Positions 1-6,620 of a stretch of 52,014 nt of DNA are shown here, one piece after another. Below the pieces are notes generated by a model. That model was not told the origin of the DNA. It made no database searches and saw only the letters and a program-made list of their open reading frames with translations. Origin of the DNA: Cyclobacteriaceae bacterium (GTDB taxonomy: Bacteria > Bacteroidota > Bacteroidia > Cytophagales > Cyclobacteriaceae). Position 1 is the first letter of the stretch; each line of letters opens with the position of its first letter. The stretch is from positions 1 to 52,014 of the forward strand of contig JAGQYI010000046.1 of NCBI GenBank assembly GCA_020436165.1, read 5' to 3'. The position numbers and the translations under genes are program-made.

Positions 1-791
1 AACTTTCTAACAACTCGTTGGTTTATGCTTCCTTTAGTGTAGGCAATAAAGAACCTAACCGAAGCGACTTTGTTGATTCACCTGACAATCAAACACCCAA
101 ACCAGAGACATTAAGAGATATAGAAGCTGGTTTCAAAAAGAAAAGTGAAACTATGTGGTTAAATGCCAATTTCTATTACATGGATTATAAAAACCAATTG
201 GTGCTGACAGGGCAATTGAATGACGTAGGCTCTCCACTTAGGACCAACGTTGATAAAAGTTACAGGGCAGGTATTGAACTTGAGGGACGTTACGATATTA
301 ACCCAACAATTAGTGTTAGTGCCAATGCCACATTTAGTAAAAATATTATCCAAAGCTACAATGAGGTCTTGTACGATTATGGCGTGAGTTGGGATGAATA
401 CAACGAAGTCGCGACAACTTTCAACAATACCAGCATTGCCTTTTCACCAAGTTTGGTAGCCGGAGGCTCACTTATAGTTCATCCTGTGGATGGCCTTGAA
501 ATAGCCTGGGTGCATAAGTATGTAGGTAAGCAATACCTGGATAATACGTCCAACGAAAGCAGAAAATTGGATGCGTATTATGTGAGTGATGCGCGAGCAT
601 CTTATGGATTCTCAGCTCTTGGCATGGAACGTATATCTTTTAACATCGCAGTTTATAACCTGTTCAACAATTTGTATGAATCTAACGGATACACCTGGGG
701 CTATATTGTAGGTGGAACGGAATATCACGAAAACTTTTACTACCCACAGGCTGGGGCACATTTTATGGCAGGGCTGACAATAAAACTTTAG
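1..791 (+). CDS. TonB-dependent outer-membrane receptor, C-terminal part
   Basis: The reading frame is open through the left edge, so only the last 263 or so residues of the protein are present. What is visible is the distal half of a 22-strand TonB-dependent barrel: the start of the fragment carries the NKEPNRSDF stretch common in Bacteroidota siderophore or metal receptors, followed by alternating short hydrophobic strands, a YDINPTISVSANATF strand pair, and a C-terminal strand ending in GLTIKL. Such receptors import chelated iron, vitamins or glycans across the outer membrane using TonB energy. The plug domain and N-terminus lie outside the window, so the substrate cannot be called. No terminator directly follows the stop codon. 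Confidence 0.85.
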   Translation, partial: LSNNSLVYASFSVGNKEPNRSDFVDSPDNQTPKPETLRDIEAGFKKKSETMWLNANFYYMDYKNQLVLTGQLNDVGSPLRTNVDKSYRAGIELEGRYDINPTISVSANATFSKNIIQSYNEVLYDYGVSWDEYNEVATTFNNTSIAFSPSLVAGGSLIVHPVDGLEIAWVHKYVGKQYLDNTSNESRKLDAYYVSDARASYGFSALGMERISFNIAVYNLFNNLYESNGYTWGYIVGGTEYHENFYYPQAGAHFMAGLTIKL

Positions 792-1112
792 CGTTCAAAA
801 GTCTCTTTTTACCAATTTATTTTAGAATTTAATCAAAAAAGTAAATTTTTTTTAACGTACATAGGTAATTATACAACATCCTGTAAAACAGAGAAATGCA
901 AATAAATATTTAAATTAAATATTCCCTCAATACTTAAAAAAAACAGCATTTTCAGTATTTATCACTCATAAAGAAATTAATTAAAAAACGTGAGAAATAT
1001 GACTTTTTTTGATAAACTTAAGTTCGAGATTTGTAACAGTATTTAAAAAAATATTGATTGGTATACCAGCTAGTCTTCCAAACTGGAAAATGGTGTTAGT
1101 CAAAAAAGTCCG
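792..1112. other. AT-rich intergenic stretch, no gene seen
   Basis: This stretch of about 320 bases follows the TonB receptor. It is strongly AT-rich and holds no convincing gene on either strand. The only start-like signal on the plus strand is at 999, an ORF of 15 codons reading MTFFDKLKFEICNSI, which I do not call. No promoter box of the TAnnTTTG type or stable hairpin was noticed here. Confidence 0.5.
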
Positions 1113-1218
1113 AAAAAAAAGAGACCGGTCAACCAGACCGGCAACTCTGATGAGGTTTTGACGACCCCCAATTTTCGGCAAGCCGGGAGGTGCAAACCTT
1201 ACCGGCTTTACTTTTTTT
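1113..1218. terminator. Two hairpins with outward T-tracts (bidirectional terminator or structured RNA)
   Basis: Two GC-rich hairpins sit back to back. The left one pairs CCGGTC (1125-1130) with GACCGG (1136-1141); on the minus strand it is followed by a run of eight T, so it looks like an intrinsic terminator for minus-strand transcripts. The right one pairs AAGCCGG (1180-1186) with CCGGCTT (1202-1208), with an inner GGT/ACC pair, and on the plus strand it is followed by ACTTTTTTT. The 38 bases between them are not AT-rich and may belong to a folded RNA. Terminator function is inferred from form; a larger regulatory RNA is possible but matches no class I recognise. Confidence 0.55.
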
Positions 1219-1266
1219 AAAGTTAGTCCAAATTAATTCACCGCCAATTAATTAATAAAAAATTAA

Positions 1267-1413
1267 TTAAAACAGTGATGAAATTTGTGCAGCAATGTAC
1301 TCTCCGAATTCAGCCAAAGCAAACAATGCGGCTGCTACAAGAAGTACGGTAGTAACTACACAAACACTAGGACCTACACTATCTCGTTCGATATGTAATA
1401 GTCTGTTTAACAT
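1267..1413 (-). CDS. Candidate 48-aa single-span membrane peptide
   Basis: A short ORF with an ATG start encodes 48 residues. The N-terminal third is polar and charged (MLNRLLHIERDSVGPS). It is followed by a strongly hydrophobic segment, roughly residues 17-34 (VCVVTTVLLVAAALFALA), and an amphipathic tail ending in SSLF. There is one cysteine, at position 18. The organisation, the unbiased sense composition and the downstream minus-strand terminator hairpin at 1113-1141 suggest a real gene, perhaps a small membrane protein, toxin-like peptide or signal peptide. I do not recognise a family. A perfect 16-bp palindrome lies 61 bases upstream of the start. Confidence is moderate because the ORF is short and I cannot test its conservation. 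Confidence 0.5.
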   Translation of the reverse strand: MLNRLLHIERDSVGPSVCVVTTVLLVAAALFALAEFGEYIAAQISSLF

Positions 1414-1587
1414 ACCTTTTTCCAGTTTAGTAAGTAAAAAGTACGAAAAATAATGCTCATTTCAAAGCGTTCGCCTAACAATTGTTAGGTAAAATGATTG
1501 TTCATCCAAATACACAAATAAAAAATCATCAACGGAAAATTTTTTGAATGGGATTTTTCGATACCTTAGCCTTTGCAATTAAGGCTA
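1414..1587. other. Intergenic stretch holding a perfect palindrome
   Basis: No gene was found in this stretch between the candidate small peptide and the broken tRNA-Gly copy. It holds the presumed promoter of the minus-strand peptide and one notable sequence, the 16-bp palindrome at 1474-1489. The box TATTTTTC at 1445-1452 on the minus strand is one base off the Bacteroidota -7 consensus TAnnTTTG and could serve the peptide gene. Confidence 0.4.
1474..1489. promoter_or_regulatory. Perfect 16-bp palindrome, possible operator
   Basis: CCTAACAATTGTTAGG is a perfect inverted repeat with no spacer. It lies about 61 bases upstream of the start codon of the candidate peptide at 1267-1413 and just upstream of that gene's possible -7 box. 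Its place and symmetry fit a binding site for a dimeric regulator. It is not followed by a T-tract, so it is not a typical terminator. No regulator gene is adjacent, so the assignment rests on form alone. Confidence 0.35.
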
Positions 1588-1720
1588 AGAAGCGGCAGTA
1601 CCCGCCAAAGGCGGGCAGGGCTCAGTTGAGGACCGAGCGTTAAGAAATCATCCAGTGGATGATTTTAGCGAGGGGCCAGCTTGCAGGGTTGGCATCGGCT
1701 GCCAAGCTGAGGGTCGAGCC
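1588..1720 (+). pseudogene. Broken tRNA-Gly copy interrupted by short palindromic inserts
   Basis: Blocks of the intact tRNA-Gly (1803-1875) recur here in the same order. Positions 1588-1600 match 1799-1811 (13 of 13), 1620-1628 match 1812-1820 (9 of 9), 1677-1682 match 1830-1835, and 1702-1716 match 1837-1851 (15 of 15). Between them are foreign pieces: a 19-base insert at 1601-1619 that starts with the hairpin CCCGCC-AAA-GGCGGG; a longer one around 1629-1676 containing the perfect hairpin AAATCATCC-AGT-GGATGATTT; and 19 bases at 1683-1701. The T arm is shortened and the 3' acceptor strand is missing, so this cannot make a normal tRNA. The blocks are seen directly; an origin by insertion of small palindromic elements is inference. 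Confidence 0.7.
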
Positions 1721-1802
1721 AGCATGCAGGGTGTACCAGGTGAGCGAATAAGTCGCCCATTGAAATTGATTTAATATTTAACTCTACAATAAAGGTATAG
1801 AA

Positions 1803-1875
1803 GCGGCAGTAGCTCAGTTGGTAGAGCATCAGCTTCCCAAGCTGAGGGTCGCGGGTTCGAGCCCCGTTTGCCGCT
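1803..1875 (+). tRNA. tRNA-Gly (anticodon CCC)
   Basis: The 73-base cloverleaf is complete. The acceptor strand GCGGCAG pairs with TTGCCGC; the D arm contains GCTCAGTTGGTAGAGC; the anticodon stem TCAGC/GCTGA encloses the loop TTCCCAA with anticodon CCC, which reads the glycine codon GGG; and the T arm carries GGGTTCGAGCCCC. The CCA end is not encoded. It is followed after ten bases by tRNA-Thr on the same strand, so the two are probably cotranscribed. A decayed copy lies just upstream. Confidence 0.95.
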
Positions 1876-1885
1876 CACTTCCAAA

Positions 1886-1958
<73 letters not shown>

Positions 1959-1996
1959 CTTCTTTAATCAGTGCAAGAATTTTTCATAGCGCAAAA

Positions 1997-2073
1997 GCGT
2001 GGGTCGTGCCTGCTTTCCCCAGGCAAGGGTTCTGCCATAGGCATCCCTATGGGAAAGTCCCATGGGGGGCTCT
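1997..2073 (+). pseudogene. Broken tRNA-Thr 3' half with palindromic inserts
   Basis: The 3' half of the tRNA-Thr at 1886-1958 is repeated here in pieces. Positions 1997-2008 match 1925-1936 with one mismatch, 2028-2032 match 1937-1941, and 2055-2073 match 1942-1960 exactly over 19 bases (AAGTCCCATGGGGGGCTCT). A 19-base insert at 2009-2027 forms the hairpin TGCCTG/CAGGCA with the base pair before it, and a 22-base insert at 2033-2054 holds the perfect hairpin CCATAGG-CATC-CCTATGG. The 5' half of the tRNA is absent. Either it is a tRNA duplication invaded by small palindromes, or the 19-base direct repeat is the scar of an element that once used this tRNA 3' end as attachment site. Confidence 0.65.
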
Positions 2074-2114
2074 AAATCCAGCCTTTTGGGTAAACCAATC
2101 CTTCATATATTCGT

Positions 2115-2122
2115 TAAATTTG
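2115..2122 (+). promoter_or_regulatory. Promoter -7 box (TAAATTTG) before cbpA
   Basis: TAAATTTG is an exact match to the Bacteroidota -7 consensus TAnnTTTG and lies 25 bases before the cbpA start codon. No clear -33 TTTG was found at the usual distance, so the call rests on the single box and its position. Confidence 0.4.
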
Positions 2123-2147
2123 TAGTAGATTTTTTTAGAGTTTGGAT

Positions 2148-3065
2148 ATGGATTTTATTGATTACTACAAAGTGCTTGGGCTCACTAAAAGCGCTACCCA
2201 GGATGACATTAAAAAAGCATATCGTAAGCTGGCTCGTAAATACCATCCGGATGTAAACCCAAACAACAAAGAGGCAGAGCTAAAATTCAAGCAGGTAAAT
2301 GAAGCGAATGAAGTATTAAGCCATCTGGAGAACCGTAAAAAATACGATCAATACGGTAAGGATTGGAAGCATGCCGAAGAATTTGAAAAAGCGAAACAGC
2401 AACAAAAAACAAGCTCTCGTGGCAATTGGGGTGGTGGCACGCACTTTACCTATGAGCATACCGGTGATTCATTTGGTGGCGATGATTTTTCCGATTTCTT
2501 TGAATCCCTTTTTGGTGGTGGTGGAAGAAGCCGAACATACCAGAGACCCTCTTTTAAAGGTCAGGATTACAAAGCAGAGGTTAGCATTACCCTTGAGGAG
2601 GCCTTTTCAGATCATAAACGAACGTTAAACGTAAATGGCAAAAAGCTACGTATAACTGTACCTGCAGGTATAAAAGATGGACAAACCATTAAACTGGCAG
2701 GTCAAGGAGGACCTGGAACAAATGGAGGAACCAAAGGCGATCTATACATCACCTTTCACTTTGATCCGCACCCGCAATTCACCCGCAAGGGTAACGACTT
2801 GTATTTGGATATGGATATTGATTTGTATACAGGCCTTTTAGGGGGTAAACTAAAAGTGCCAACCTTTTCAGGGCCTGTTCAGGTTACCATAAAACCCGAA
2901 ACCCCCAATGGAAACAAGGTGCGATTGAAAGGCAAAGGATATCCTGTTTACAAACAAAAAGGGCAGTTCGGAGATTTATATGTTACCCTTAGCGTAACTA
3001 CGCCAAGCCACTTATCTGAAAAGGAAAAAGAGTTATTCAAACAACTTCAAGCATTACGAAAATGA
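2148..3065 (+). CDS. cbpA: DnaJ-class co-chaperone CbpA
   Basis: This 305-residue protein is a type II J-domain protein. An N-terminal J domain of about 70 residues carries the HPD motif at 33-35, which stimulates DnaK ATPase activity. A Gly/Phe-rich linker follows (around residues 90-130, with GGGGRSR), then the two beta-sandwich substrate-binding domains of the DnaJ C-terminal region. The four-cysteine zinc finger of true DnaJ is absent, which separates CbpA from DnaJ. I chose the ATG at 2148 rather than an in-frame TTG six bases earlier. The last four bases overlap the start of cbpM, so the two are translationally coupled. CbpA acts in the cytoplasm in protein folding and can bind curved DNA in other bacteria. 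Confidence 0.9.
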   Translation: MDFIDYYKVLGLTKSATQDDIKKAYRKLARKYHPDVNPNNKEAELKFKQVNEANEVLSHLENRKKYDQYGKDWKHAEEFEKAKQQQKTSSRGNWGGGTHFTYEHTGDSFGGDDFSDFFESLFGGGGRSRTYQRPSFKGQDYKAEVSITLEEAFSDHKRTLNVNGKKLRITVPAGIKDGQTIKLAGQGGPGTNGGTKGDLYITFHFDPHPQFTRKGNDLYLDMDIDLYTGLLGGKLKVPTFSGPVQVTIKPETPNGNKVRLKGKGYPVYKQKGQFGDLYVTLSVTTPSHLSEKEKELFKQLQALRK

Positions 3066-3337
3066 GCGAGTATATTTCAATAAAGTCATTGGCAAGCTTT
3101 CACAATCTGGACGAAACCCTTTTGTTGGAGATCGTGGAATATGAAATTGTTCCAATAAAACGCACTCGATCGGAAATAATGATTAGCTCTGATTACCTGG
3201 AAGAGTTCGAACGTGCCCTACGTCTGCATCTTGATCTGGGAGTAAACTTACAGGGAGTAGATATTATTTGTCGTATGCGTAATCAGATTCAGGAAATGCA
3301 AGAGGAGATAGAACGGTTGAACAGACTCTTGGAATAA
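3062..3337 (+). CDS. cbpM: CbpM-like chaperone modulator (MerR-type fold)
   Basis: A 91-residue protein starts inside the last codons of cbpA. It has a winged-helix-like N-terminal half ([27 protein letters not shown]) and a C-terminal coiled coil ([21 protein letters not shown]), the layout of CbpM. In the E. coli family CbpM binds the J domain of CbpA and inhibits both its co-chaperone and DNA-binding activities. The position directly after cbpA supports this role. It lacks the DNA-recognition features I would expect in a full MerR regulator. A strong hairpin follows 18 bases after the stop codon. Confidence 0.85.
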   Translation: MSEYISIKSLASFHNLDETLLLEIVEYEIVPIKRTRSEIMISSDYLEEFERALRLHLDLGVNLQGVDIICRMRNQIQEMQEEIERLNRLLE

Positions 3338-3354
3338 CTCTTCGTTACCAAAAC

Positions 3355-3381
3355 AAGAGGGATACAAATTGTATCCCTCTT
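3355..3381. terminator. Bidirectional terminator hairpin
   Basis: AAGAGGGATAC (3355-3365) and GTATCCCTCTT (3371-3381) form a perfect 11-bp stem around a five-base AT loop. It sits between the convergent cbpM and the 53-aa minus-strand ORF and probably ends transcription from both sides. The T-run on the plus strand is short. Confidence 0.75.
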
Positions 3382-3386
3382 TACCA

Positions 3387-3548
3387 TTAATTCAACATTC
3401 TTTTTAACTGCGGAGAAACTTCCAGCACATTCAGGTTTAGCTTAGCTAATTCAAAGAGCCGTTTATAATTGGCCCTTTCTAAATTGCTTCGCATTTTCTC
3501 AGGCCCTTCTCCTCTTTTCTCCTTTACTAAATTGATTGTATTTCTCAT
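3387..3548 (-). CDS. Small basic protein, 53 aa, unknown function
   Basis: This ORF starts at an ATG 22 bases after the end of the outer-membrane barrel gene on the same strand and stops just before the shared terminator hairpin, so it looks like the last gene of the ECF sigma operon. The protein is rich in Lys, Arg, Leu and Asn (starts MRNTINLVKEKRGEGPEKM), has no signal peptide or membrane segment, and seems able to form an amphipathic helix in its second half. I recognise no family. It could be an RNA- or protein-binding microprotein, or a chance ORF. Confidence 0.45.
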   Translation of the reverse strand: MRNTINLVKEKRGEGPEKMRSNLERANYKRLFELAKLNLNVLEVSPQLKRMLN

Positions 3549-3569
3549 GGTAACTCAGTTCTGATTGAT

Positions 3570-4208
3570 TTAAAACTTACCAAACTTAAAGTTGATATTA
3601 TATGTAATTCCATCCATGGCATTCAGGTTAACGGCTTCGTTATCAGGAGTATTCAGAAGCACTCCGTTGGTGAATCGGTAAGAAGCGCCCATTGATATCC
3701 TAAAAAACTTAACCACATTAAACTCCAACTCCGCACCTGGTTCTACAACAAAAAATATGTCGTATTCATTTGGGCCATAATAGTTATTGCTCCAAAAATT
3801 ATTGGGTAAAACAGCTATTCCTCCTGCTCCAATAATTACCGGAAAAGAAAGGTGTATTGGGGACTTTGGCATTACAATAGGTTCGATTAGAAAACCTCCG
3901 TAGCCTCCCGATAAATAATAATCTTGTGTACCTAACTTCTTATCAAGATTGTTAACAAAGCCATTCCCGGCAAAGCCAAACCCTAATCGGTGGTTGATAA
4001 GCCATGCAGCTTTGAAATTTGCAAGCAGCGCATCTTTACCATTAATCTTAGAATAACCAAACCCAAATGAGCCATACCCACCATGCTCAATTTTATTGCT
4101 ATCCTCTTTATTAAATATGGTAGAAAATTCGTTTCTGTTTCTCTGTGCCATTCCATTTATCGAAAGTGTAAGTGAAATAGCCAATCCAATTAATACTATT
4201 CGTTTCAT
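3570..4208 (-). CDS. Outer-membrane beta-barrel protein, ECF-controlled
   Basis: A 212-residue protein with a signal peptide (MKRIVLIGLAISLTLSINGMAQ, cleaved after Ala-Gln). The mature part is rich in Gly, Tyr, Phe and Asn with alternating hydrophobic residues, as in an eight-stranded outer-membrane barrel, and ends in NINFKFGKF with a terminal Phe typical for recognition by BamA. The function is unknown. An ECF-type promoter (4234-4263) sits directly in front of it and matches the one in front of the sigma factor gene, so its expression is probably raised by the sigma factor encoded upstream. The promoter gives it an independent transcript in addition to the operon. Confidence 0.8.
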   Translation of the reverse strand: MKRIVLIGLAISLTLSINGMAQRNRNEFSTIFNKEDSNKIEHGGYGSFGFGYSKINGKDALLANFKAAWLINHRLGFGFAGNGFVNNLDKKLGTQDYYLSGGYGGFLIEPIVMPKSPIHLSFPVIIGAGGIAVLPNNFWSNNYYGPNEYDIFFVVEPGAELEFNVVKFFRISMGASYRFTNGVLLNTPDNEAVNLNAMDGITYNINFKFGKF

Positions 4209-4233
4209 GATTGATTTTTTTATTCGTTTTTAA

Positions 4234-4263
4234 CCTAGACAGTTCTAAGAGACAAAGGTTGCA
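4234..4263 (-). promoter_or_regulatory. ECF sigma-type promoter before the barrel gene
   Basis: On the minus strand, TGCAACC (4263-4257) and GTCTAGG (4240-4234) are separated by exactly 16 bases. The same two blocks with the same 16-base spacing occur before the ECF sigma gene at 6497-6526. AAC-containing -35 and GTC-containing -10 elements with 16-17 base spacing are the known form of ECF promoters. The expected transcription start lies about 20 bases upstream of the ATG at 4208. Confidence 0.75.
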
Positions 4264-4275
4264 GTCTCCTAAAAA

Positions 4276-5382
4276 TTATTTTGTATTTATTCTTATGCTC
4301 CCCGATCTTAACGTGGCGTTTAAGCTTATTGATTGCGTGTTATTACTTTTGCCTAGTACTCCTGTGGTTTTCACCAGTTTTTCTTCGCCTTCTACTTTTT
4401 CTGTTGCTTTATTACGAAGATCATCGTTGTAATAAAGTCCTGCTTTTTCATCATATGTTACGGACATGGAAATGTTTTGATTACTTGCGCGATTCAGACT
4501 TATGTCGGTATTGTCTGTATCCAGAACCATTTTGTTAACAGCTTTTCCAATATTTCTGATTTCGATGTCACCATAGTGCAAATTCGCAGTAATAAACTCC
4601 TCCAGGTTTTCGAGTTCCAAGTAAGAAAAAGAAGAAGTTGCATTAAGAATTCCTACCTCCTCAAGATAACATTTATCCCTATTGGATTTTAGTTTTAGGT
4701 TATCCACCTTTTCAATCCGTATTCTTGATGACCGGCTCTCAACGGACAGGTCAACAGCATTGTCCAAAACCAGCTCCGAATGATAGTTTAAATCGATGCG
4801 CCCACTTTTAATAGTTTTAATGTTCGCAAACCCAAATTGCAGCTCCAGGTTGGTTTCACCCAGATCCCAGGCTTTAAAATCCCCGTTAGAAAGCACAACT
4901 GTAACCGGTCCCTGATGGCTATCCATAATTATATTGCCGTACTTGTTTTCAACATGCAGTTCCAGGTAATTGGGTAAATACACCGTATAGTTAATTTGCG
5001 TATTGTTATCCCCAGAAAATATACTGGAAGCTTTGTCCTTCACATCTGTCCAAAAGGAGCCTTCGTTTAAAAACGAAGTTTTTGCTTCCACATATTGCTT
5101 CGATGAAATAAAATCAAAATCGATGCTTTCAAGAATTTCGGTTGCCTTTGCTTCCTTTTTTGCATCTACCTCAAGGTCTATTTTGAAACTGATAGAATCT
5201 TTATCCCAATTAACCAGTTGAATGTTGCCATACTTGTTTTCGATAAATATCTCCGTTCTCTTTTCAACCTTAAAGGTTTTGGTCTCGTTGCGGCTTTTGT
5301 GATACGATTGGGCATGCAAAGCATAACCAACGAACAACAACCCTAGTGCAACAATATTCCTATATAACTTTATGCGTTTCAT
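4276..5382 (-). CDS. Secreted adhesin-like beta-solenoid protein (DUF4097-type)
   Basis: A 368-residue protein with an N-terminal signal peptide (ends HAQS). Repeated short strands such as ENKYGNIQLVNW and ENKYGNIIMDSHQG, each followed by Asp/Asn-rich turns, resemble the right-handed beta-solenoid of the DUF4097/DUF2807 putative adhesin families. The repeats span nearly the whole mature chain and end in LRSGSIRINTK. It is probably periplasmic or surface exposed. Its start overlaps the 3' end of the preceding anti-sigma-like gene by 23 bases, so both are in one operon with the sigma factor. Members of these families often accompany ECF sigma factors in Bacteroidota, but their function is not established. 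Confidence 0.75.
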   Translation of the reverse strand: MKRIKLYRNIVALGLLFVGYALHAQSYHKSRNETKTFKVEKRTEIFIENKYGNIQLVNWDKDSISFKIDLEVDAKKEAKATEILESIDFDFISSKQYVEAKTSFLNEGSFWTDVKDKASSIFSGDNNTQINYTVYLPNYLELHVENKYGNIIMDSHQGPVTVVLSNGDFKAWDLGETNLELQFGFANIKTIKSGRIDLNYHSELVLDNAVDLSVESRSSRIRIEKVDNLKLKSNRDKCYLEEVGILNATSSFSYLELENLEEFITANLHYGDIEIRNIGKAVNKMVLDTDNTDISLNRASNQNISMSVTYDEKAGLYYNDDLRNKATEKVEGEEKLVKTTGVLGKSNNTQSISLNATLRSGSIRINTK

Positions 5383-5941
5383 GCGTTTCTTTTTTGTCTT
5401 GTTTCGACTTAATAATGTTTAACATATCCTCCAGTATTTCCAGTCGTAGCATGTAGTTCTGAATCATTGCTTCGATAACCTCCTGGTTGTCTGCGTTATC
5501 TTTCAAATCCTCTTTTAAAGACAATAGCATTTGATTCAGGTCATCCAAATCTTTGTTTACCTCCTTATGCAACACTGGTTTATCACTTGTTAAAAGAAAG
5601 AGTTCCTTTTTTCGCTGAACAATTTTTGAATTGTAGTATTGTTCGGCCTCAACAAACTTTTGGTATTGTTCATTCTTAGCAAATGTGGCTGTAATACTAT
5701 TTTCATCTTTAGAAACCTTACGATTGGCAGTAAACTCATGAAAATAGTAGGAGGCCACAAATATGAATACAACCGCTGCAGCACGTGAGGCCACCACTCT
5801 CCAGCTAATTGTAAATTTGCTTTTGTGAGGTTCAAGCTTCACTATTTTATCCCAGGTATCAACATCTGGTATCTCAGAATCAAAACCATCACGATTGTCC
5901 TGAATAAATTTTTCAAGTTCGTCAGTTTTCATAAATTTCAT
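5360..5941 (-). CDS. Single-span membrane protein, probable anti-sigma factor
   Basis: A 193-residue protein encoded directly after the sigma factor and overlapping its end. The N-terminal 50 residues are acidic and cytoplasmic-like (KTDELEKFIQDNRDGFDSEIPDVDTWDKI); a transmembrane helix follows at about 53-72 (VASRAAAVVFIFVASYYFHEF); the rest is a charged helical region with coiled-coil character (LEILEDMLNIIKSKQDKKE). This topology and the gene order fit an anti-sigma factor that holds the ECF sigma factor at the membrane. No zinc-binding HxxxCxxC motif is visible, so it is not a ZAS-type protein. The start may instead be the second ATG at 5932. Confidence 0.7.
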   Translation of the reverse strand: MKFMKTDELEKFIQDNRDGFDSEIPDVDTWDKIVKLEPHKSKFTISWRVVASRAAAVVFIFVASYYFHEFTANRKVSKDENSITATFAKNEQYQKFVEAEQYYNSKIVQRKKELFLLTSDKPVLHKEVNKDLDDLNQMLLSLKEDLKDNADNQEVIEAMIQNYMLRLEILEDMLNIIKSKQDKKETHETHKVI

Positions 5942-6476
5942 TCTTTAGAATTTCCTTAATTCTTACCCTTGCTCTCATGTACTGCGATTTCGAATTCGAT
6001 TCGCTAACATTCAATATCTCGGCAATTTCTCTGTGATCATAACCTTCCAGCGTATACAACTGAAAAATCAACCTGCTACCAGTTGGCAATTGTTCCGTAG
6101 CCTTTTTCACCATTTCAATACTTAGCTGCGGAAGTGCCGTCTCCGTATCTGCACTATTTCCATAGCGCTCGATCTCATCAGAAAACTGGAGGTCGACTTT
6201 TCTACGTTTGATCTCATTGATACATTTATTTACGGCAATTCTTTTAATCCAGGTCCTGAAACTAGATTCGTGCCTGAAGCCAGGTAATTTCATAAAAGCC
6301 TCACTAAAAGATTCCTGCAGGATGTCCTGAGCATCTTCGCGATTGCGCAACATACGGAGGCACGTATTAAATATGGCAGTAGAATTCAGTTTGTACAATT
6401 CAAACTGAGCTCGGACGTCTCCTTTTTTACTGCTTTCTACAAGCTCCCGATGAATGTCAATCTGTTGTGTTGCCAA
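5922..6476 (-). CDS. ECF-family RNA polymerase sigma factor
   Basis: A 184-residue sigma-70-like protein with region 2 (FNTCLRMLRNREDAQDILQESFSEAFMKLPGFRHESSFRTW, about residues 36-80) binding core polymerase and the -10 element, and region 4 (LPTGSRLIFQLYTLEGYDHREIAEILNVSESNSKSQYMRAR, about 126-170) binding the -35 element. Regions 1 and 3 are missing, as in ECF factors. The only usable start is TTG at 6476, because the first in-frame ATG would cut into region 2. An ECF promoter lies 21 bases upstream, so the gene is probably autoregulated. The next gene encodes the likely anti-sigma factor. Confidence 0.92.
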   Translation of the reverse strand: MATQQIDIHRELVESSKKGDVRAQFELYKLNSTAIFNTCLRMLRNREDAQDILQESFSEAFMKLPGFRHESSFRTWIKRIAVNKCINEIKRRKVDLQFSDEIERYGNSADTETALPQLSIEMVKKATEQLPTGSRLIFQLYTLEGYDHREIAEILNVSESNSKSQYMRARVRIKEILKNEIYEN

Positions 6477-6496
6477 CTCTTCCTTTTTCTATAATG

Positions 6497-6526
6497 CCTA
6501 GACAAGTTAAGAATATGAGGGTTGCA
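6497..6526 (-). promoter_or_regulatory. ECF sigma-type promoter before the sigma gene
   Basis: On the minus strand, TGCAACC (6526-6520) and GTCTAGG (6503-6497) are separated by 16 bases. Both blocks and the spacing equal those at 4234-4263. The predicted transcript would start about 14 bases before the TTG start codon at 6476, which also supports that start. Autoregulation by the sigma factor is inferred. Confidence 0.75.
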
Positions 6527-6620
6527 ATGTGACCCAAATTAATTTATGATTTTTTTTAAGATGTATGGTGAAAGCAATAACAGCTGGCTTGAAGGAGTGG
6601 ACTTTCTGGAAAAGAAAAAG

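Noticed and set aside
999-1046. Plus-strand ORF of 15 codons starting MTFFDKLKF
   Set aside because: Too short and without promoter box or conserved feature that I can see.
1147-1154. CTGATGAG, a hammerhead-ribozyme-like core
   Set aside because: The matching GAAA and cleavage-site elements at the right places are absent.
981-1181. Minus-strand ORF of 66 codons through the two hairpins
   Set aside because: It lacks an ATG start, runs through a terminator-like hairpin and its T-tract, and has no recognisable domain; the open frame is probably chance.
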